DNA from: Chrysomallon squamiferum
Taxonomy: Eukaryota > Mollusca > Gastropoda > Neomphalida > Peltospiridae
Reading direction: 5' to 3'
DNA length: 27,500 nucleotides
NCBI GenBank assembly: GCA_012295275.1
Contig: CM022670.1
Span: 34,785,301 to 34,812,800, forward strand
Positions 9,913-20,977 of the stretch are shown in pieces; positions within the stretch are counted from its first letter, which is position 1, and each line of letters starts with the position of its first letter. The translations under genes and the position numbers were made by a program. The notes under the pieces were generated by a model that saw only the letters and a list, made by a program, of their open reading frames with translations, did no database searches and had not been told where the DNA came from.

Positions 9913-11820
9913 AAATGTTTGAATCACACACGTAACACGTATTAACAATCAGAAGTTATTTCCTCGGGGTACAGGTAAAACTGGGTGTGCGCGGTAATAA
10001 CAATCATTAATGAGTCACCTAGGAGGAAGAGCGATCATGTGCAGTTGTGTCACGTGTATTTGTAACAGAGTGTCTAGTGTGTGGGATGACGTAATACGTC
10101 ACACTCTACAGTTCTCACACTACGTATCAGAACAGTGACAGTGAAACAACATGTGTGAGAAATACATATATATACATTCACACATATCTATATATACACT
10201 CACATAAACACAACTATATATATATATATACATATACACAAACACACACACACAGATCAAATGTGTCTTGATTTATTTTGTTTTCATTATATGTCTCTAT
10301 CTAGATAGCTAAATATGTGTGTGTGTGTGTGTGTGTGTGCGGTTATATATATATATATATATATTATCATCATTACTGTCATCAATATTATAATTTTCTA
10401 TATGTATCTAATAATTATTTATAAAGGAAATAACAAATTAAATGAAAAAAAAAAAAAAACACAAAAAAATCCTCGTTTGTTTAATGCTATGAAATACAGA
10501 CCGTATTTCACGATCATATGGCGCTTTATTATATGTGCACTATCAACATTTACAGTTAGTAAACTGTTTACGATATCTTGACAACATTTACAGTTGTAAT
10601 TCAGTTGTAGAATATTCACCAGGAACAGGGCACGTAACAAAGTTAACTGTCTTTAGGCTATCTCCCGTTCTAGTCATGGCTCGACGAATGACCGTGACCC
10701 ACTATGTTGCGCTACTTTTTTTGGGAAGGTACTTAAATAGAAAATCCTTTGATGCAAACAGATTAAGAAAAGTAACCTCTGGACTGGTGAAAAAAGGTTT
10801 CCTATTTCATATTATTACACAACACGCTTTAATACAAATATTTGTTGTTATAAATTGTTAAACGAGCCAGCCACTGAAATAATTCAACTCTTTATGGGTT
10901 ATTCGAAACTAACATCAGAGAGAAATATCGTTTGTATTCATTTCGCTAACAGAGAAGAACACACAGTGTTGATTCAGTTGTGACCGGGATGCAGGAAAGG
11001 ACGAAACTGAGTCGTAAATTTAAACTTTTCAAAACGAGACTAAGTTTATATGATAACTATTAAAATATGCAAACCAGTTAACAGACTTTATATAATGATT
11101 ATCTCTGTAAGGCGAATGATCACATGAACTCAGCGTGGAGCACATAAAAAAATATATATATAAATAAAAAATAAGCGCCAACTGTAGCATTGAAAAAGCG
11201 GTTTCTACTAGAAAACATTTAAAATAACGCGCCTAAAACATAACACATTTCAGCTGAGGAAATTTTACAAAACTACACCGGAAAATATCTTTTGATTTTT
11301 TTCTTTTCTTTTTGTGTTATAGTTTTAAAGACTAGATAATATAATATAATATTAATTAATAAATTTAAAAAAAGAGTCAAATAACTAATTTAGTTTCGGA
11401 GTGAAGTTTATAAAATTACTTATAATAGATAAAAATATATAATAAATTATAATATCGTCTGTCATTTGCATACCGATAAACAGTATAACATTGATTTTAA
11501 TACAAATATCAACCAAAACAGAAAAAATTAGAATCAATGAAACTTGGAATAACAGATCTTTAAGATACACGTATGAACAGGATAATTATTTTAACATTCT
11601 TTTAAATGATTTATTTTATAACTGAGATAGTAATAAATTGTTGAAAATCGTAGAATACATTTTTTACTCATAAGTCTTGGATATAAGTTGCCATATTTTT
11701 CCATTCAACACATGATTATGAGTTTCAAATTTTTGGGGGATTATTAGAAACTATCGTATTTGCTCTTAAGCACGTACTAGTCAGCATATATACATAAATG
11801 ACATATTCACGTTAACTGAA
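9913..11820. other. Non-coding stretch with TA/GT/CA blocks
   Basis: Contains (TA)n and (CA)n at 10170-10255, (GT)n 10311-10339 next to (TA)n 10344-10365, and a poly-A run near 10445-10458. The open frames at 10535-10861 and 10419-10640 (opposite strand) have no recognisable domain, start context or splice signals, so I do not call them. Confidence 0.55.
10311..10365. repeat. (GT)n-(TA)n microsatellite
   Basis: About 14 GT and about 11 TA dinucleotides separated by cggt. Confidence 0.95.
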
Positions 11821-12043
11821 AACTCAGTCAAGCATTGGAACTTTGTGAAGTGGGTTGTTGTCCTTGGGACAAAAATGGGTTTCTGGATCAGTTACCCTCG
11901 ATCCGCCAGTTGGGCTTTTCCCCGTTCCTGCCAGTACTCTTCTCCGGTTGCTTTGTGTGATTCACATCCTTAAACGAACAAAAATAAATATATTTCTGAA
12001 GTACGAGTCACCCACCAATAGTCAGATACTGTTCATTCAGGTG

Positions 12044-12071
12044 TTCATTCATTCATTCATTCATTCATTCA
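12044..12071. repeat. (ATTC)n microsatellite
   Basis: Seven tandem ATTC tetranucleotides, flanked by further imperfect CATT motifs. Confidence 0.93.
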
Positions 12072-12533
12072 TTTATCCACCCGTCAGTTCATTTAGTCAC
12101 TCAATCACTCATTTTATGATGCGTGTATATAATATGAGAAAAAGAAAACGAAAGAAAAAAAAATATATTTCTTTTCTAATATAAAAAAATTAAAAAAAAT
12201 AAAAATAAAATAAAATAAAACAATGCTGCTATTTAATTCAGTAATCAAACACAGAGCTAGGGTGGTCGTTACATTTCCTCTTCTTTTTTTCTGTTTTATT
12301 TTCTTTTTTCTCTTTTCTTTCTGTTTTGTTCTTTGTGATGTGACAGACACAAGGCTGTCAGAATGTCTCTGTTGTTTCACTTTAATGAACACGGGTTGAG
12401 TCGGTACGTTAAACTTGATCAAACGCGCGGCTGGGACAGACCTGTGATGTTTGTCCTGGGAAAAGCCGCTCTTCCGGCTGTCTGTAACTCAAGTAGAAAG
12501 AATGCAATTTACAGTTCAAGTTTTACAAGACAG

Positions 12534-12807
12534 GTGTGTGTGTGTCTGTGTGTGTGTGTGTGTGTGTGTGTCTGTGTGTGTGTCTGTGTGTGTGTGTCTC
12601 TGTGTGTGTGTATATCTGTGTATGTGTATGTGTATGTCTGTGTGTATGTGTGTGTGTGTCTGTGTGTGTGCTTGTGTGTGTGTGTATGTGTGTGTGTCTG
12701 TGTTTGTGTGTATGTCTGTGTGTGTCTGTGTGTGTGTGTATGTGTTTTGTGTGTATGTCTGTGTGTGTGTCTGTGTGTGTGTCTGTGTGTGTGTTTTTCT
12801 GTGTGTG

Positions 12808-12843
<36 letters not shown>

Positions 12844-12937
12844 TGTGTGTGTGTGTTGTGTCTGTGTGTGTGTGTCTGTGTGTGTGTGTGTCTGTGTGTA
12901 TGTATTTCTCTGTGTGTGTGTTGTGTCTGTGTGTGCT
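12534..12937. repeat. Long (GT)n array with regular TCTGTG interruptions
   Basis: About 400 bp of GT repeats broken by C in the form tgtCtgtg every 8-20 bp, with occasional tat and ttt. All six frames stay nearly open (Cys/Val on one strand, His/Thr on the other), which explains several long spurious frames. Strictly alternating purine/pyrimidine tracts favour Z-DNA. Confidence 0.97.
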
Positions 12938-13048
12938 GTATTATCAAAGTATTTGGAATGATAAGGTCAACAAAGGAGTGACTGTGGGCGGTCTGTTTTA
13001 GTTGATATTTGGCGGGAATATACTACGTTAAAAGTGCTTCCATGAATA

Positions 13049-13050
13049 TG

Positions 13051-13085
<35 letters not shown>

Positions 13086-13331
13086 TTGTGTGTGTGTGTA
13101 TGCCTGCCTGCACGTGTGTGTATATATTTATATATTGGTACGTGTGTAAGTATGTATGTGTGTATGTGTGTATATGTTTGTATTTATGCCTGTACATGTG
13201 TGTGTGTATGCATATATGGTGGTACATGCGTAAGTATGTGTATGTGTATGTGAGCGTGTACATATCTATGTATATGTGTATGTTGGTGTATATATGTTGG
13301 TACGTATGTAATGTAATTTATGTTTATGTAG

Positions 13332-13401
<70 letters not shown>

Positions 13402-13470
13402 GTACGTGTGTAAGTATGTATATGTGTATGTGAGTGTGTACATATCTATGTATATGTGTAAGTGAGTATA
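13049..13470. repeat. GT/GTAT/TA compound repeat with duplicated segments
   Basis: (GT)n at about 13050-13105, GTAT-rich sequence, a (TA)n run 13343-13397 and further GTAT. A segment starting tggtac.tg.gtaagtatgt and reaching catatctatgtatatgtgta occurs near 13221-13280 and again near 13400-13460. A shorter related copy is near 13135-13190. Spurious Cys/Val/Tyr open frames cover it. Confidence 0.9.
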
Positions 13471-13479
13471 TCCAGCCAT

Positions 13480-14740
13480 ATTTTTGTCTGTCAGGATGAA
13501 ATACAAATAATAACACTATGATAATATTAACAACAACGAACACAACTACAGAAACTGCAGTAATCTATCGTTACATAGCTGGTTCTACATTAACAGTTTA
13601 GCGGTAACAAATAAATAAATAAATAAAATTCATGTGCTGCTATCATTAAATTTATTCACATACTGATAACTATTTAACATTTTAGAGACTGAAACTGAAA
13701 TTAAATACATTTTAAGTAATTCATTTTCACGTATTTATTTATTTATTTATTCAGGTTTTTTTTCCTTTCTTAATTTGATGTAATCTGTGAAATAAGATTA
13801 AAAAGTTACAACATAAATGTTATAAGTACAATATTTTTTATTACTCTATAATCTTATTTATTTAAAGATTTTCTTCTCATTTTTTTGTTGTTTGTTATGT
13901 TTTATTTTGTTTCTCAGTTAAAATCATACAGTAAAGTTTTTATTTTATCTACTGTCCATTATTGTTAATTTTACCACTCACGACATTTAACAATCTACAA
14001 CACAAACAATAACAAATATAATAATAATAAAAATAAATAAATAAATAAATACAATTTATGTATGCATGTATATAAATGAATAAACGAATAAACAATTAGA
14101 CATTATTTCATTAATATGTAAACGTTACTACATATTTGAATTTGTGAACATTTTATAATAGTAACAATAACAATAACAATAACTATCAAACATTCATAGT
14201 AGTAACGAATTACTTTGTTAAATACGTTTTATAAGAATTAAGAAATAATGCTAAATCAAAAGAATAAATATAAGTAAAAAGTAAAAACAGTAAAAAACAA
14301 GACATATGTTACTTGTTTATATGAAAACACAAGTTAAAAACAGCAACATAAAAAAAAAAAAAAAATAACTAAAAATAACTGTGTGTGTATGTACGTAAAG
14401 AAACGAAAGTTTACAAAGAAATATGTTTCATTTTGCTTTCTGTATTCTTATAATTATCAATGCGTAAATTATCTGTATTTTAATTATATATTATTAATCA
14501 TAAAGTACATAAACTTTTTTTATTCTTGAAAAATTTCCTTTGCCTTGTAAAATAATAATCTTCGTAGTATTTGAACCGGATGGTGGGAAAGGAAAAGGAG
14601 GAAATTAAAAATACGACAAACTCATCGATAACGAGAATAAAATTTTCCATATATTCTATACACGTTGACAAATTTCCTAGCAATATTTACATATACAGCG
14701 CACGGTAAGACAGTGTGATATCTCAGTAAATTTCCGCTTA
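13480..14740. other. AT-rich intergenic DNA upstream of the inhibitor gene
   Basis: AAAT blocks near 13610-13626, 13732-13752 and 14026-14051, a CAATAA run near 14165-14182 and poly-A near 14351-14366. No coding exon recognised. Confidence 0.6.
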
Positions 14741-14883
14741 GTCGTACGGTAATAACCCGTGACCCTGACCCTCAACGCGCAGTAGTTTTAAACGCCGATA
14801 AGTACCACCAAGCGCACCCTCAATTTCATTCATAAATCACTTGCTCGTACGAGACACTACGAACATCTCCGAAAAACGCAACC
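14741..14883 (+). promoter_or_regulatory. Probable proximal promoter and 5' UTR of the eglin-type gene
   Basis: Sequence from about 14741 to the ATG is clearly richer in CpG (cgtacgg, caacgcgcag, aacgccg, agcgcac, gctcgtacgag) than the AT-rich flanks. No TATA box at a normal distance is obvious; a CATAAAT lies at 14831-14837. The transcription start cannot be set from sequence alone. Confidence 0.35.
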
Positions 14884-14925
14884 ATGTCGAAGGAAGGAAA
14901 AGAATGGCCTGAACTTGTTGGCATG
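14884..14925 (+). CDS. Eglin-type inhibitor exon 1
   Basis: 14 codons, ATG to GGCATG|gtaagt. Encodes the conserved Trp-Pro-Glu-Leu-Val-Gly segment. Confidence 0.92.
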
Positions 14926-16498
14926 GTAAGTTTGAATTTTTAAAAATTTTATTTAGTAGAAACTGGATAAAATTGCTCGGTTTTAAAACGAAAACTAATA
15001 AGATATTTTTACGCGACAAGAAACGAAATGGATAACCGGAACAACTCGATTTATTTCCGTGAGAACGTTTATCACGTGACTGCGTCTAGTTATCTAAAAG
15101 GCGCGAAAGAATTAAGATTACATGACTTTACTATGAAGAAAACAACAAAAACAAAAAATCTTTGATTTTACTAATAATTACAGATAACAATTTTAAAATG
15201 TCTTAAAAATACGTAAGAAAACATTTGGAAAAAGATATTCAGATGAATAAAAACAGGAGAGAGGGAGTAAGAGAGAGAGAAACTAAATCGAAATTAATGA
15301 CTAAATTAAATTAATATGCATTTTGTTTTCATTTATTCACTGTTACCTCGTTCGTTAAAACTATAAAAGAAACTGACTGTACAATGATGTTCATACATAT
15401 ATTGTTCAAATTTCCACGATCTTTTATTTTTATGGAATTTTATCCCCTCTTTTATTATTATTTTTTCTTTAAGAAGGAAAAAATATATATAAAAATTAAC
15501 TGTCAAATGTTGGAATTAAAAACAAATTTCTTGATGTTTAACATTCTTCTAAAATGGCCTTTAACTCGAAACAAATAGTTTTTTGGCGCGTACAACTATT
15601 TATATTTCATTGACTGGTGGACAAGTGAGTTTACGCGGGAAAAACGCTATGAGGGTCTACATGGACGGGTCTGTTATAAATGATGGTTCAAACATCGTTT
15701 AAAAAAAAAAAAAAAAAATAAATAAATAAAAAAATATTTTCATTTAACTTTCAATATCTTCTTTAATTTTTTTTTTTATTTCCAGCAATGTAAATACTTA
15801 TTTAGATACTGAATTTGTTAATTTGCTGAATATAAAACTAAATAAAAAATACAAAACGAATTTTGTATTACTTTTGTCGTTAATTTCAGTTTTCTGTTGT
15901 TGGTTTAACACGTGTGGAATTACATTTCTGATTATTAACAGTTGTCACGCAATAAACCTTTGTTCACTTCTAAACTGCAGTGAAATAAGAGTTATTAACT
16001 TCTTATTTTTTAATTATAATTTTCAGAATGCCGAGGAAGCAAAGGCAAAGATCTTGGCTGAAAATCCAAACCTGAAGGTAAGCAGAAATAATTTTTATAT
16101 TCCTTGCAGTAACTGAAAAAATCTAAATTATAAGAGAAAAATATTTATATACAAGTATGTAAAACTCCATAGATTTATATTGATATGAATCTTAGAATCG
16201 AAAATATTCATTTGTTTACAATAAATATTACATAGTTGCTTTTACGTATCGTTAAGTATTATGATGGGTGTTAGAATAATTGGTACAGTAACTGATTCGA
16301 TCACTTCTTGTTTTCTTGCATTCAGTAATGTCTGACAAACAGTGTGGTTACGTGTGATATAATTAACGTTAACGACGACTCTTTCAGGTCGAGATCTTGA
16401 ACGAAAACGACCCGACTACGAAGGACTTACGGCAAGACCGCGTGCGCATCTTCAAAAACGCGGAAGGCAAAGTTGTCTCCGCGCCTAAGATAGGATAG
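14884..16498 (+). CDS. Eglin/potato inhibitor I family serine protease inhibitor (67 aa, three exons, complete)
   Basis: Exons 14884..14925, 16027..16077 and 16388..16498, all phase 0, with donors gtaagt, gtaagc and acceptors ttttcag, ctttcag. The product begins MSKEGKEWPELVGM and ends SAPKIG. It shows the family hallmarks: W-P-E-L-V-G near the N-terminus (residues 8-13), an alpha-helix (about 15-28), a beta strand VEIL, the exposed binding loop and the C-terminal strand DRVRIF...APKIG. By alignment to leech eglin c (T-L-D-L-R), the reactive bond falls between Lys43 (P1) and Asp44, with the loop-supporting arginines at 46, 49 and 51. Lys at P1 suggests trypsin-like targets, whereas eglin c has Leu. 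There is no Cys and no signal peptide, as expected for a disulfide-free inhibitor, so a cytosolic site or leaderless release is possible. The length fits the family (about 65-75 aa). Start ATG has context accATGt. Confidence 0.94.
16027..16077 (+). CDS. Eglin-type inhibitor exon 2
   Basis: 17 codons between tttcag and CTGAAG|gtaagc. Encodes the helix NAEEAKAKILAENPNLK. The frame remains open past both ends, so the splice sites and not the stops define it. Confidence 0.92.
16388..16498 (+). CDS. Eglin-type inhibitor exon 3 with reactive loop and stop
   Basis: 36 codons plus TAG after ctttcag. Encodes VEILNENDPTTKDLRQDRVR and the C-terminal strand. It is GC-richer than the surrounding introns, with several CpG dinucleotides. 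Confidence 0.93.
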   Translation, partial: VEILNENDPTTKDLRQDRVRIFKNAEGKVVSAPKIG

Positions 16499-16774
16499 TG
16501 CCAAAGCAGAACTTAGTGTGTCATTGTACCGTTTGTTAATCTGTCACACCGTCCCTTCTGCTGCTAACTCAAAGGCAAATTTGAAACATCTGTAATCTGT
16601 GGGTGTTAAAATACAACAAACCCCGAAAAGCCAAGTTCAGAAAATTAAAAAAAAAAAAACACTAAATCTGTTACAGTAGTTTGGACGGTTGTATTACGAG
16701 TGCTAAATTCAAAATGCAAAATTGTTCTGTTTGTTTTGGAGCTTTTTTATAAATTTTAAATTTTGAATTCTTAC

Positions 16775-16780
16775 AATAAA
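16775..16780 (+). terminator. Polyadenylation signal of the eglin-type gene
   Basis: AATAAA 277 bp after the stop codon, followed within 20-40 bp by GT-rich sequence (ttgattgttgtttgtattg). This gives a 3' UTR of roughly 300 bases. Confidence 0.75.
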
Positions 16781-16882
16781 TTCGTTATTTCTTGATTGTT
16801 GTTTGTATTGTTTTGTTGATGAAAATGTTAACATGAAAATATTCTTTATTGCTATCTTTAGAGATAAAATATATTTTTCTTA

Positions 16883-16885
<3 letters not shown>

Positions 16886-16954
<69 letters not shown>

Positions 16955-16960
16955 CTGTCT
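16886..16960. repeat. (CT)n-(GT)n microsatellite downstream of the eglin-type gene
   Basis: About 29 CT dinucleotides, then a few GT and TCTG. It starts about 105 bp after the AATAAA. Confidence 0.97.
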
Positions 16961-18054
16961 CACAATTTATCTCTTAGCTTTACTGTGTAACTAAAATAAT
17001 TTCGTCAAGACTACAAAATGATAAAAGCATTAATCATCTATGGATGGTTTAAATCCTGTTGATAAAAAAACATGTAGTATGATATCAAACTGACTTTCTC
17101 ACAAACAAGTTCACACTTGTTAGTTACACTGTCGAAACGACACACCACAGGATGATACAATCATCATAAAAGTATAAACCTGCCAGAAACGAGTTTGAGG
17201 ACGCCATAAACTCTCAGCAGATCATGGAACATGTTGTTAAATTAAATATAGATTTTCAATACGTTCGCGAAGTGCTTGGAAGCAGCCGTTATGTAATATA
17301 GGATTCAACCAGCTGCTATTCGGTTTAACAAGATTAATATATTTACAGTGCCTAATGAAGTTTTTAAATGAATAAATTGTTGATCAAGTACGTAAATTGA
17401 TTTAACGATATTATTTTACAGCGGTTTATAAACACTGGCAGACCTAAATTTTTAGGGTTGAAGTTTGAACAGTTGTAGGGGAGGGGCCTTTCGCAAATAA
17501 CAACAAGTCTGTCTATCCACTGTTATCTGTTTCTAGGTCAAGGTTCCATGACAGGTTTTAATAATTTAGACACATTTCAAATTGTGATTAAATGTGGAAT
17601 AAATTAGCTTCTGGAACCCTTTGTGTTTAGGGGTCCTGACTTTTTAAGCTTCATTAGTTTCATAACAGATGATGAAATTAGAACATTACTTAATTTATTT
17701 ATGTCTGGACTTTATTTTTATTTTTTTATATAATTAATCAGTCCTATAACGAGGGCAAACTGTGTTGATACTTGTACTGAATCAGTGAAAAGGTATTCAG
17801 AACTCGCTAGAAATTTCTGAAGTAAGATTTTATCGCATTGATCGTATCGTTAATTTTAGTTTAATTACATAGCTTAATCACTGTGTCATGTTAGCCAATA
17901 CAAATTAATAAAATGATGAACGTATCAAGAACAAACTGATGTACGTACAGTAGAACGAAAGCAAGAAGAAAACAAAATGAAAGAGCAAGATAAGTTTAAC
18001 ATTAACGAAAGCTAAATGTTGTATATCTACTGCTAAACAACAGGAAAGCGCATG
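16961..18054. other. Intergenic, single-copy-looking AT-rich DNA
   Basis: About 1.1 kb with little simple sequence. No frame of note and no recognised protein or RNA gene. Confidence 0.6.
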
Positions 18055-18060
18055 TCACGT

Positions 18061-18145
18061 GTTATTATCATCATTATTATTATTATTATTATTTGTATTA
18101 TTATTATTCTTATTCTTATTCTTATTCTTCTTATTATTATTAATT
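18061..18145. repeat. ATT triplet repeat, degenerating to ATTCTT
   Basis: About nine ATT triplets, then TATTCT hexamers and further ATT. The Asn-rich frame on the other strand is an artefact. Confidence 0.92.
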
Positions 18146-18667
18146 TTAAATAATATTTTAACGAGTAATAAAATATTTTTCGTCAAGGAGATTTGATCCA
18201 GGGACATTCCGAATCTCAAGCCATTATCACAGAAATCACGTAGTTCATTTGTTGTAAATACTTGTTCATAAAATACTAACATACAAAAGTGATTTTATTT
18301 TGACAATATGCATTGTAAAATATTAAACAATCGTTACTCCTTATGATTTCCTCCCCCACCTGTCCATGAATGGTATGTTCTTAATATCAAACTCATATTA
18401 ATATTTCATGGATGAATATTGTCTGAGCTGAATGCACCGTTATGTCATCTTAATTGCAATAAATTAACTCTTTACGTGACAGCTTTATTAAAACTAAATT
18501 TTATATTTAGGCGCGGCTGTTATATTTGTCTGTCACAAGAGTAGTGACACTTAAATTTAAAAAAATAAATAAAAAAAAGAATATATAAATAAATCATGCA
18601 GGTCAAAATGACCAGAAAACGTCGAGTAGTGGATATTTTAGAAACAGTAGGAAAATGAATATCTTTT

Positions 18668-18672
<5 letters not shown>

Positions 18673-18700
<28 letters not shown>
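18673..18700. repeat. Poly-A run (28 A)
   Basis: Uninterrupted A run; a retroposon tail is possible but no body is recognised. Confidence 0.9.
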
Positions 18701-18702
<2 letters not shown>

Positions 18703-18954
18703 ATCGCTACTTGTGTGGATAATTTATATACCGACATTTTATATTTAATATTTTCTAAATATTGTATCAGGTACAGAAAAGATTTTTTATATGAAATTTA
18801 CAAATGATATATGAGAAACTGCTTTTCTGTTTTCCAAAGAGATTTTATCGTGATTCTTTGCGATCTGGATATTGGGGAAGTAAAGGAAAATTTAATTTCA
18901 TTCAGGAAAGAAAATAAATAATGCGACATAACATAACACAATACAAAGAAATAT

Positions 18955-19115
18955 AATAAGTATAATAATAATAACTGTAATAATAATAAGCATAATAATA
19001 ATAAATGTAATAATAATAATAAGTATAAGAATAATAAATATAATAATAATAATAAGTATAATAATAATAATAAGTATAATAATTATAAATGTAATAATAA
19101 TAAATAAAATGAAAG
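18955..19115. repeat. AAT triplet array with periodic AAGTAT/AATGTA interruptions
   Basis: Blocks of AAT are separated by aagtat, aatgta or aagcat at roughly 18-24 bp spacing, indicating expansion of an interrupted unit. It yields the long Ile-rich frame on the minus strand, which is not a gene. Confidence 0.9.
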
Positions 19116-20928
19116 ATGAGAAAACACTAGCAGTGCTCAGAGTAGTAATAATAGTTACTGCATATATATATATATTTATATATATAATTTTATTATTATT
19201 ACTATTATTATTAATAGTAATAGCAGAATACGTAGTAGTAGCTGTAGTTGTAGTTGTAGTAGTAGTAACAGTGGTAGTAAAATAGTTAAAAAAGAATGTG
19301 TACATAATGATATGAAGGAGTGTTTTATAATGATATGTTAAAAATGTCCTGTTTCCCGCTCTCCAAGCAGCGTGCGTTAGTAAACAAAGGTAGTTTTCCA
19401 CTGTGCTTATCTACTCTGTGATCACTGGGTACTCTTTGTTTATATATTTCACTCGGTTTCTCTCCCTCAAAGTAAACACGCCGTGCTTTTATGAATTAAA
19501 ATTTTTGAAATGGAAACGCTTGAGTTGTTTGCGCTCTTTAATGGATAAATGCGCGAATGCACTTTTATTTACATATTTATGACTGTCTGCCCATCTTTTC
19601 ACACAGACACACACATATATACGTACACATATAAACACACATATATACACAGACATTAATGTAGAGACATAATTATAGAACCGTAAGAAATTTAGATGCT
19701 ATTTTATTTTAATCTAATAGGTAGGCCTATATGTGTGTGTGTGTGATAATCGCGCGCTGGACCTTTTCGAAGTTTATTTATGAAGTACTAATTACGATGA
19801 TTTCGACGGCTGCTATACGTCTTTTCTCGCAGGCCTGTCTGCCTCGCTATCAACAATCTATAATCATATTTTCGTTTCTTACAATCAAACATTTAAAAAA
19901 TGTTTTTTCTACCTGCGGGCGAACGAGCACATTTTTAAGCCGTGGAGTTTATACGTGTTTCCACAACATTTAACATGTAATCAACAAAACAGAAACGCCG
20001 CCTCGTCATCGAAACGACCTTCACCTTGGTTTGCTTAGAAACCCAGGCAGACGTCTGTAATTTTCCTGTTGATAGGGGATTGCCGTGACCTACTGATGAC
20101 GTCGAAAGAATGTCATCCCGCAGCAAATATGTCGCATTCCCGTGACTAGAGTAGGCGGGAACGATTCCCCCCCCCTCTTTTCCTTCTTTTTTATTATTAT
20201 TATTATTATTATTATTTTTTTTTTTTATTAGGTTTTTTTTTCCGAATTTTTGGCGGGAATGATATGTTAATGAAATTGTTTCCATTGTTGTTTTATACTT
20301 GTATTTAGATGTGATTCATTAATAATGAATAATGCAGTTTATTTCGAGGAAAATATATTCGTTATAAGTCAGGAATGTACTAGCCCTGTTGTTCAGTGGA
20401 GGGTGGTATTGGAAATACAATTTAATAAATTCATTTAAATAAATAAAAAAGAAAGAAAAAACGCTGTTGTTAGAATCAAATATTAGAAAAAAGCAGTATC
20501 AATAAATACATAAAACAAAATAACATGATGAAATAAATAAAGAAACAAAAAAGATCCTGTGTCTGAAACAAAAGGCTAGACAAACGACAACGGAACATTA
20601 TATCATTTCCTTAACGAGGTCATTATGTCTATTGGTTATTGTTTAATATATAGTGATTCTACATTCCATTTTAATGTTAATGATCTGGACAGTGTCATCC
20701 ACTTTCACATTTATTTTAACTTTTTTTTTTTATCACATTTTAACACATTGCTCCAGGTTTCTGTTACTGTTTATGCGCTTGTGTATTTAAAAAAGGAAAG
20801 AAGAAAGACTCTGCCAAAGTATTGCCAGTATAGACCAACTGTTTGTTAATTTAAAATGCTATTCAGTTGTAAAAACAAACAAATAATCAAACATACAACC
20901 AACCAAACAACAATAACAACAAAAACAA

Positions 20929-20931
<3 letters not shown>
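19116..20931. other. Intergenic with a CpG-richer island-like segment (about 19740-20165)
   Basis: TA, GTAGTA and ATT/T-rich blocks (20190-20240) flank a segment with many CpG (gcgcgctgg, gacggct, gacgtcg, ggcgggaacg), a CRE-like TGACGTC at 20097 and GGCGGGAA boxes at 20154 and 20252. The open frames 19731-19973 and 19935-20285 have no recognisable domain. This could be a promoter for an unseen transcript. Confidence 0.4.

Positions 20932-20976
<45 letters not shown>
20932..20976. repeat. Poly-A followed by (TA)n
   Basis: 28 A then about 8 TA dinucleotides. Confidence 0.92.

Positions 20977-20977
<1 letters not shown>

Noticed and set aside
10419-10861. Overlapping open frames on both strands (73 and 108 codons)
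   Set aside because: No recognised domain, no splice sites, and stops are simply sparse by chance.
12363-13001. Long Cys/Val-rich open frames (up to 212 codons) over the GT array
   Set aside because: Pure consequence of GT repeats, open in several frames on both strands, with no start context or splice signals.
18180-18245. gatttgatccaggg resembling the T-arm of a tRNA-derived SINE
   Set aside because: Only one short motif; no A box, poly-A tail or repeat boundary found.
19731-20285. Open frames on both strands in the CpG-richer segment
   Set aside because: Sequences carry no known motif, and one runs through an AAT/poly-A-derived Asn/Lys tract. More likely regulatory or non-coding.
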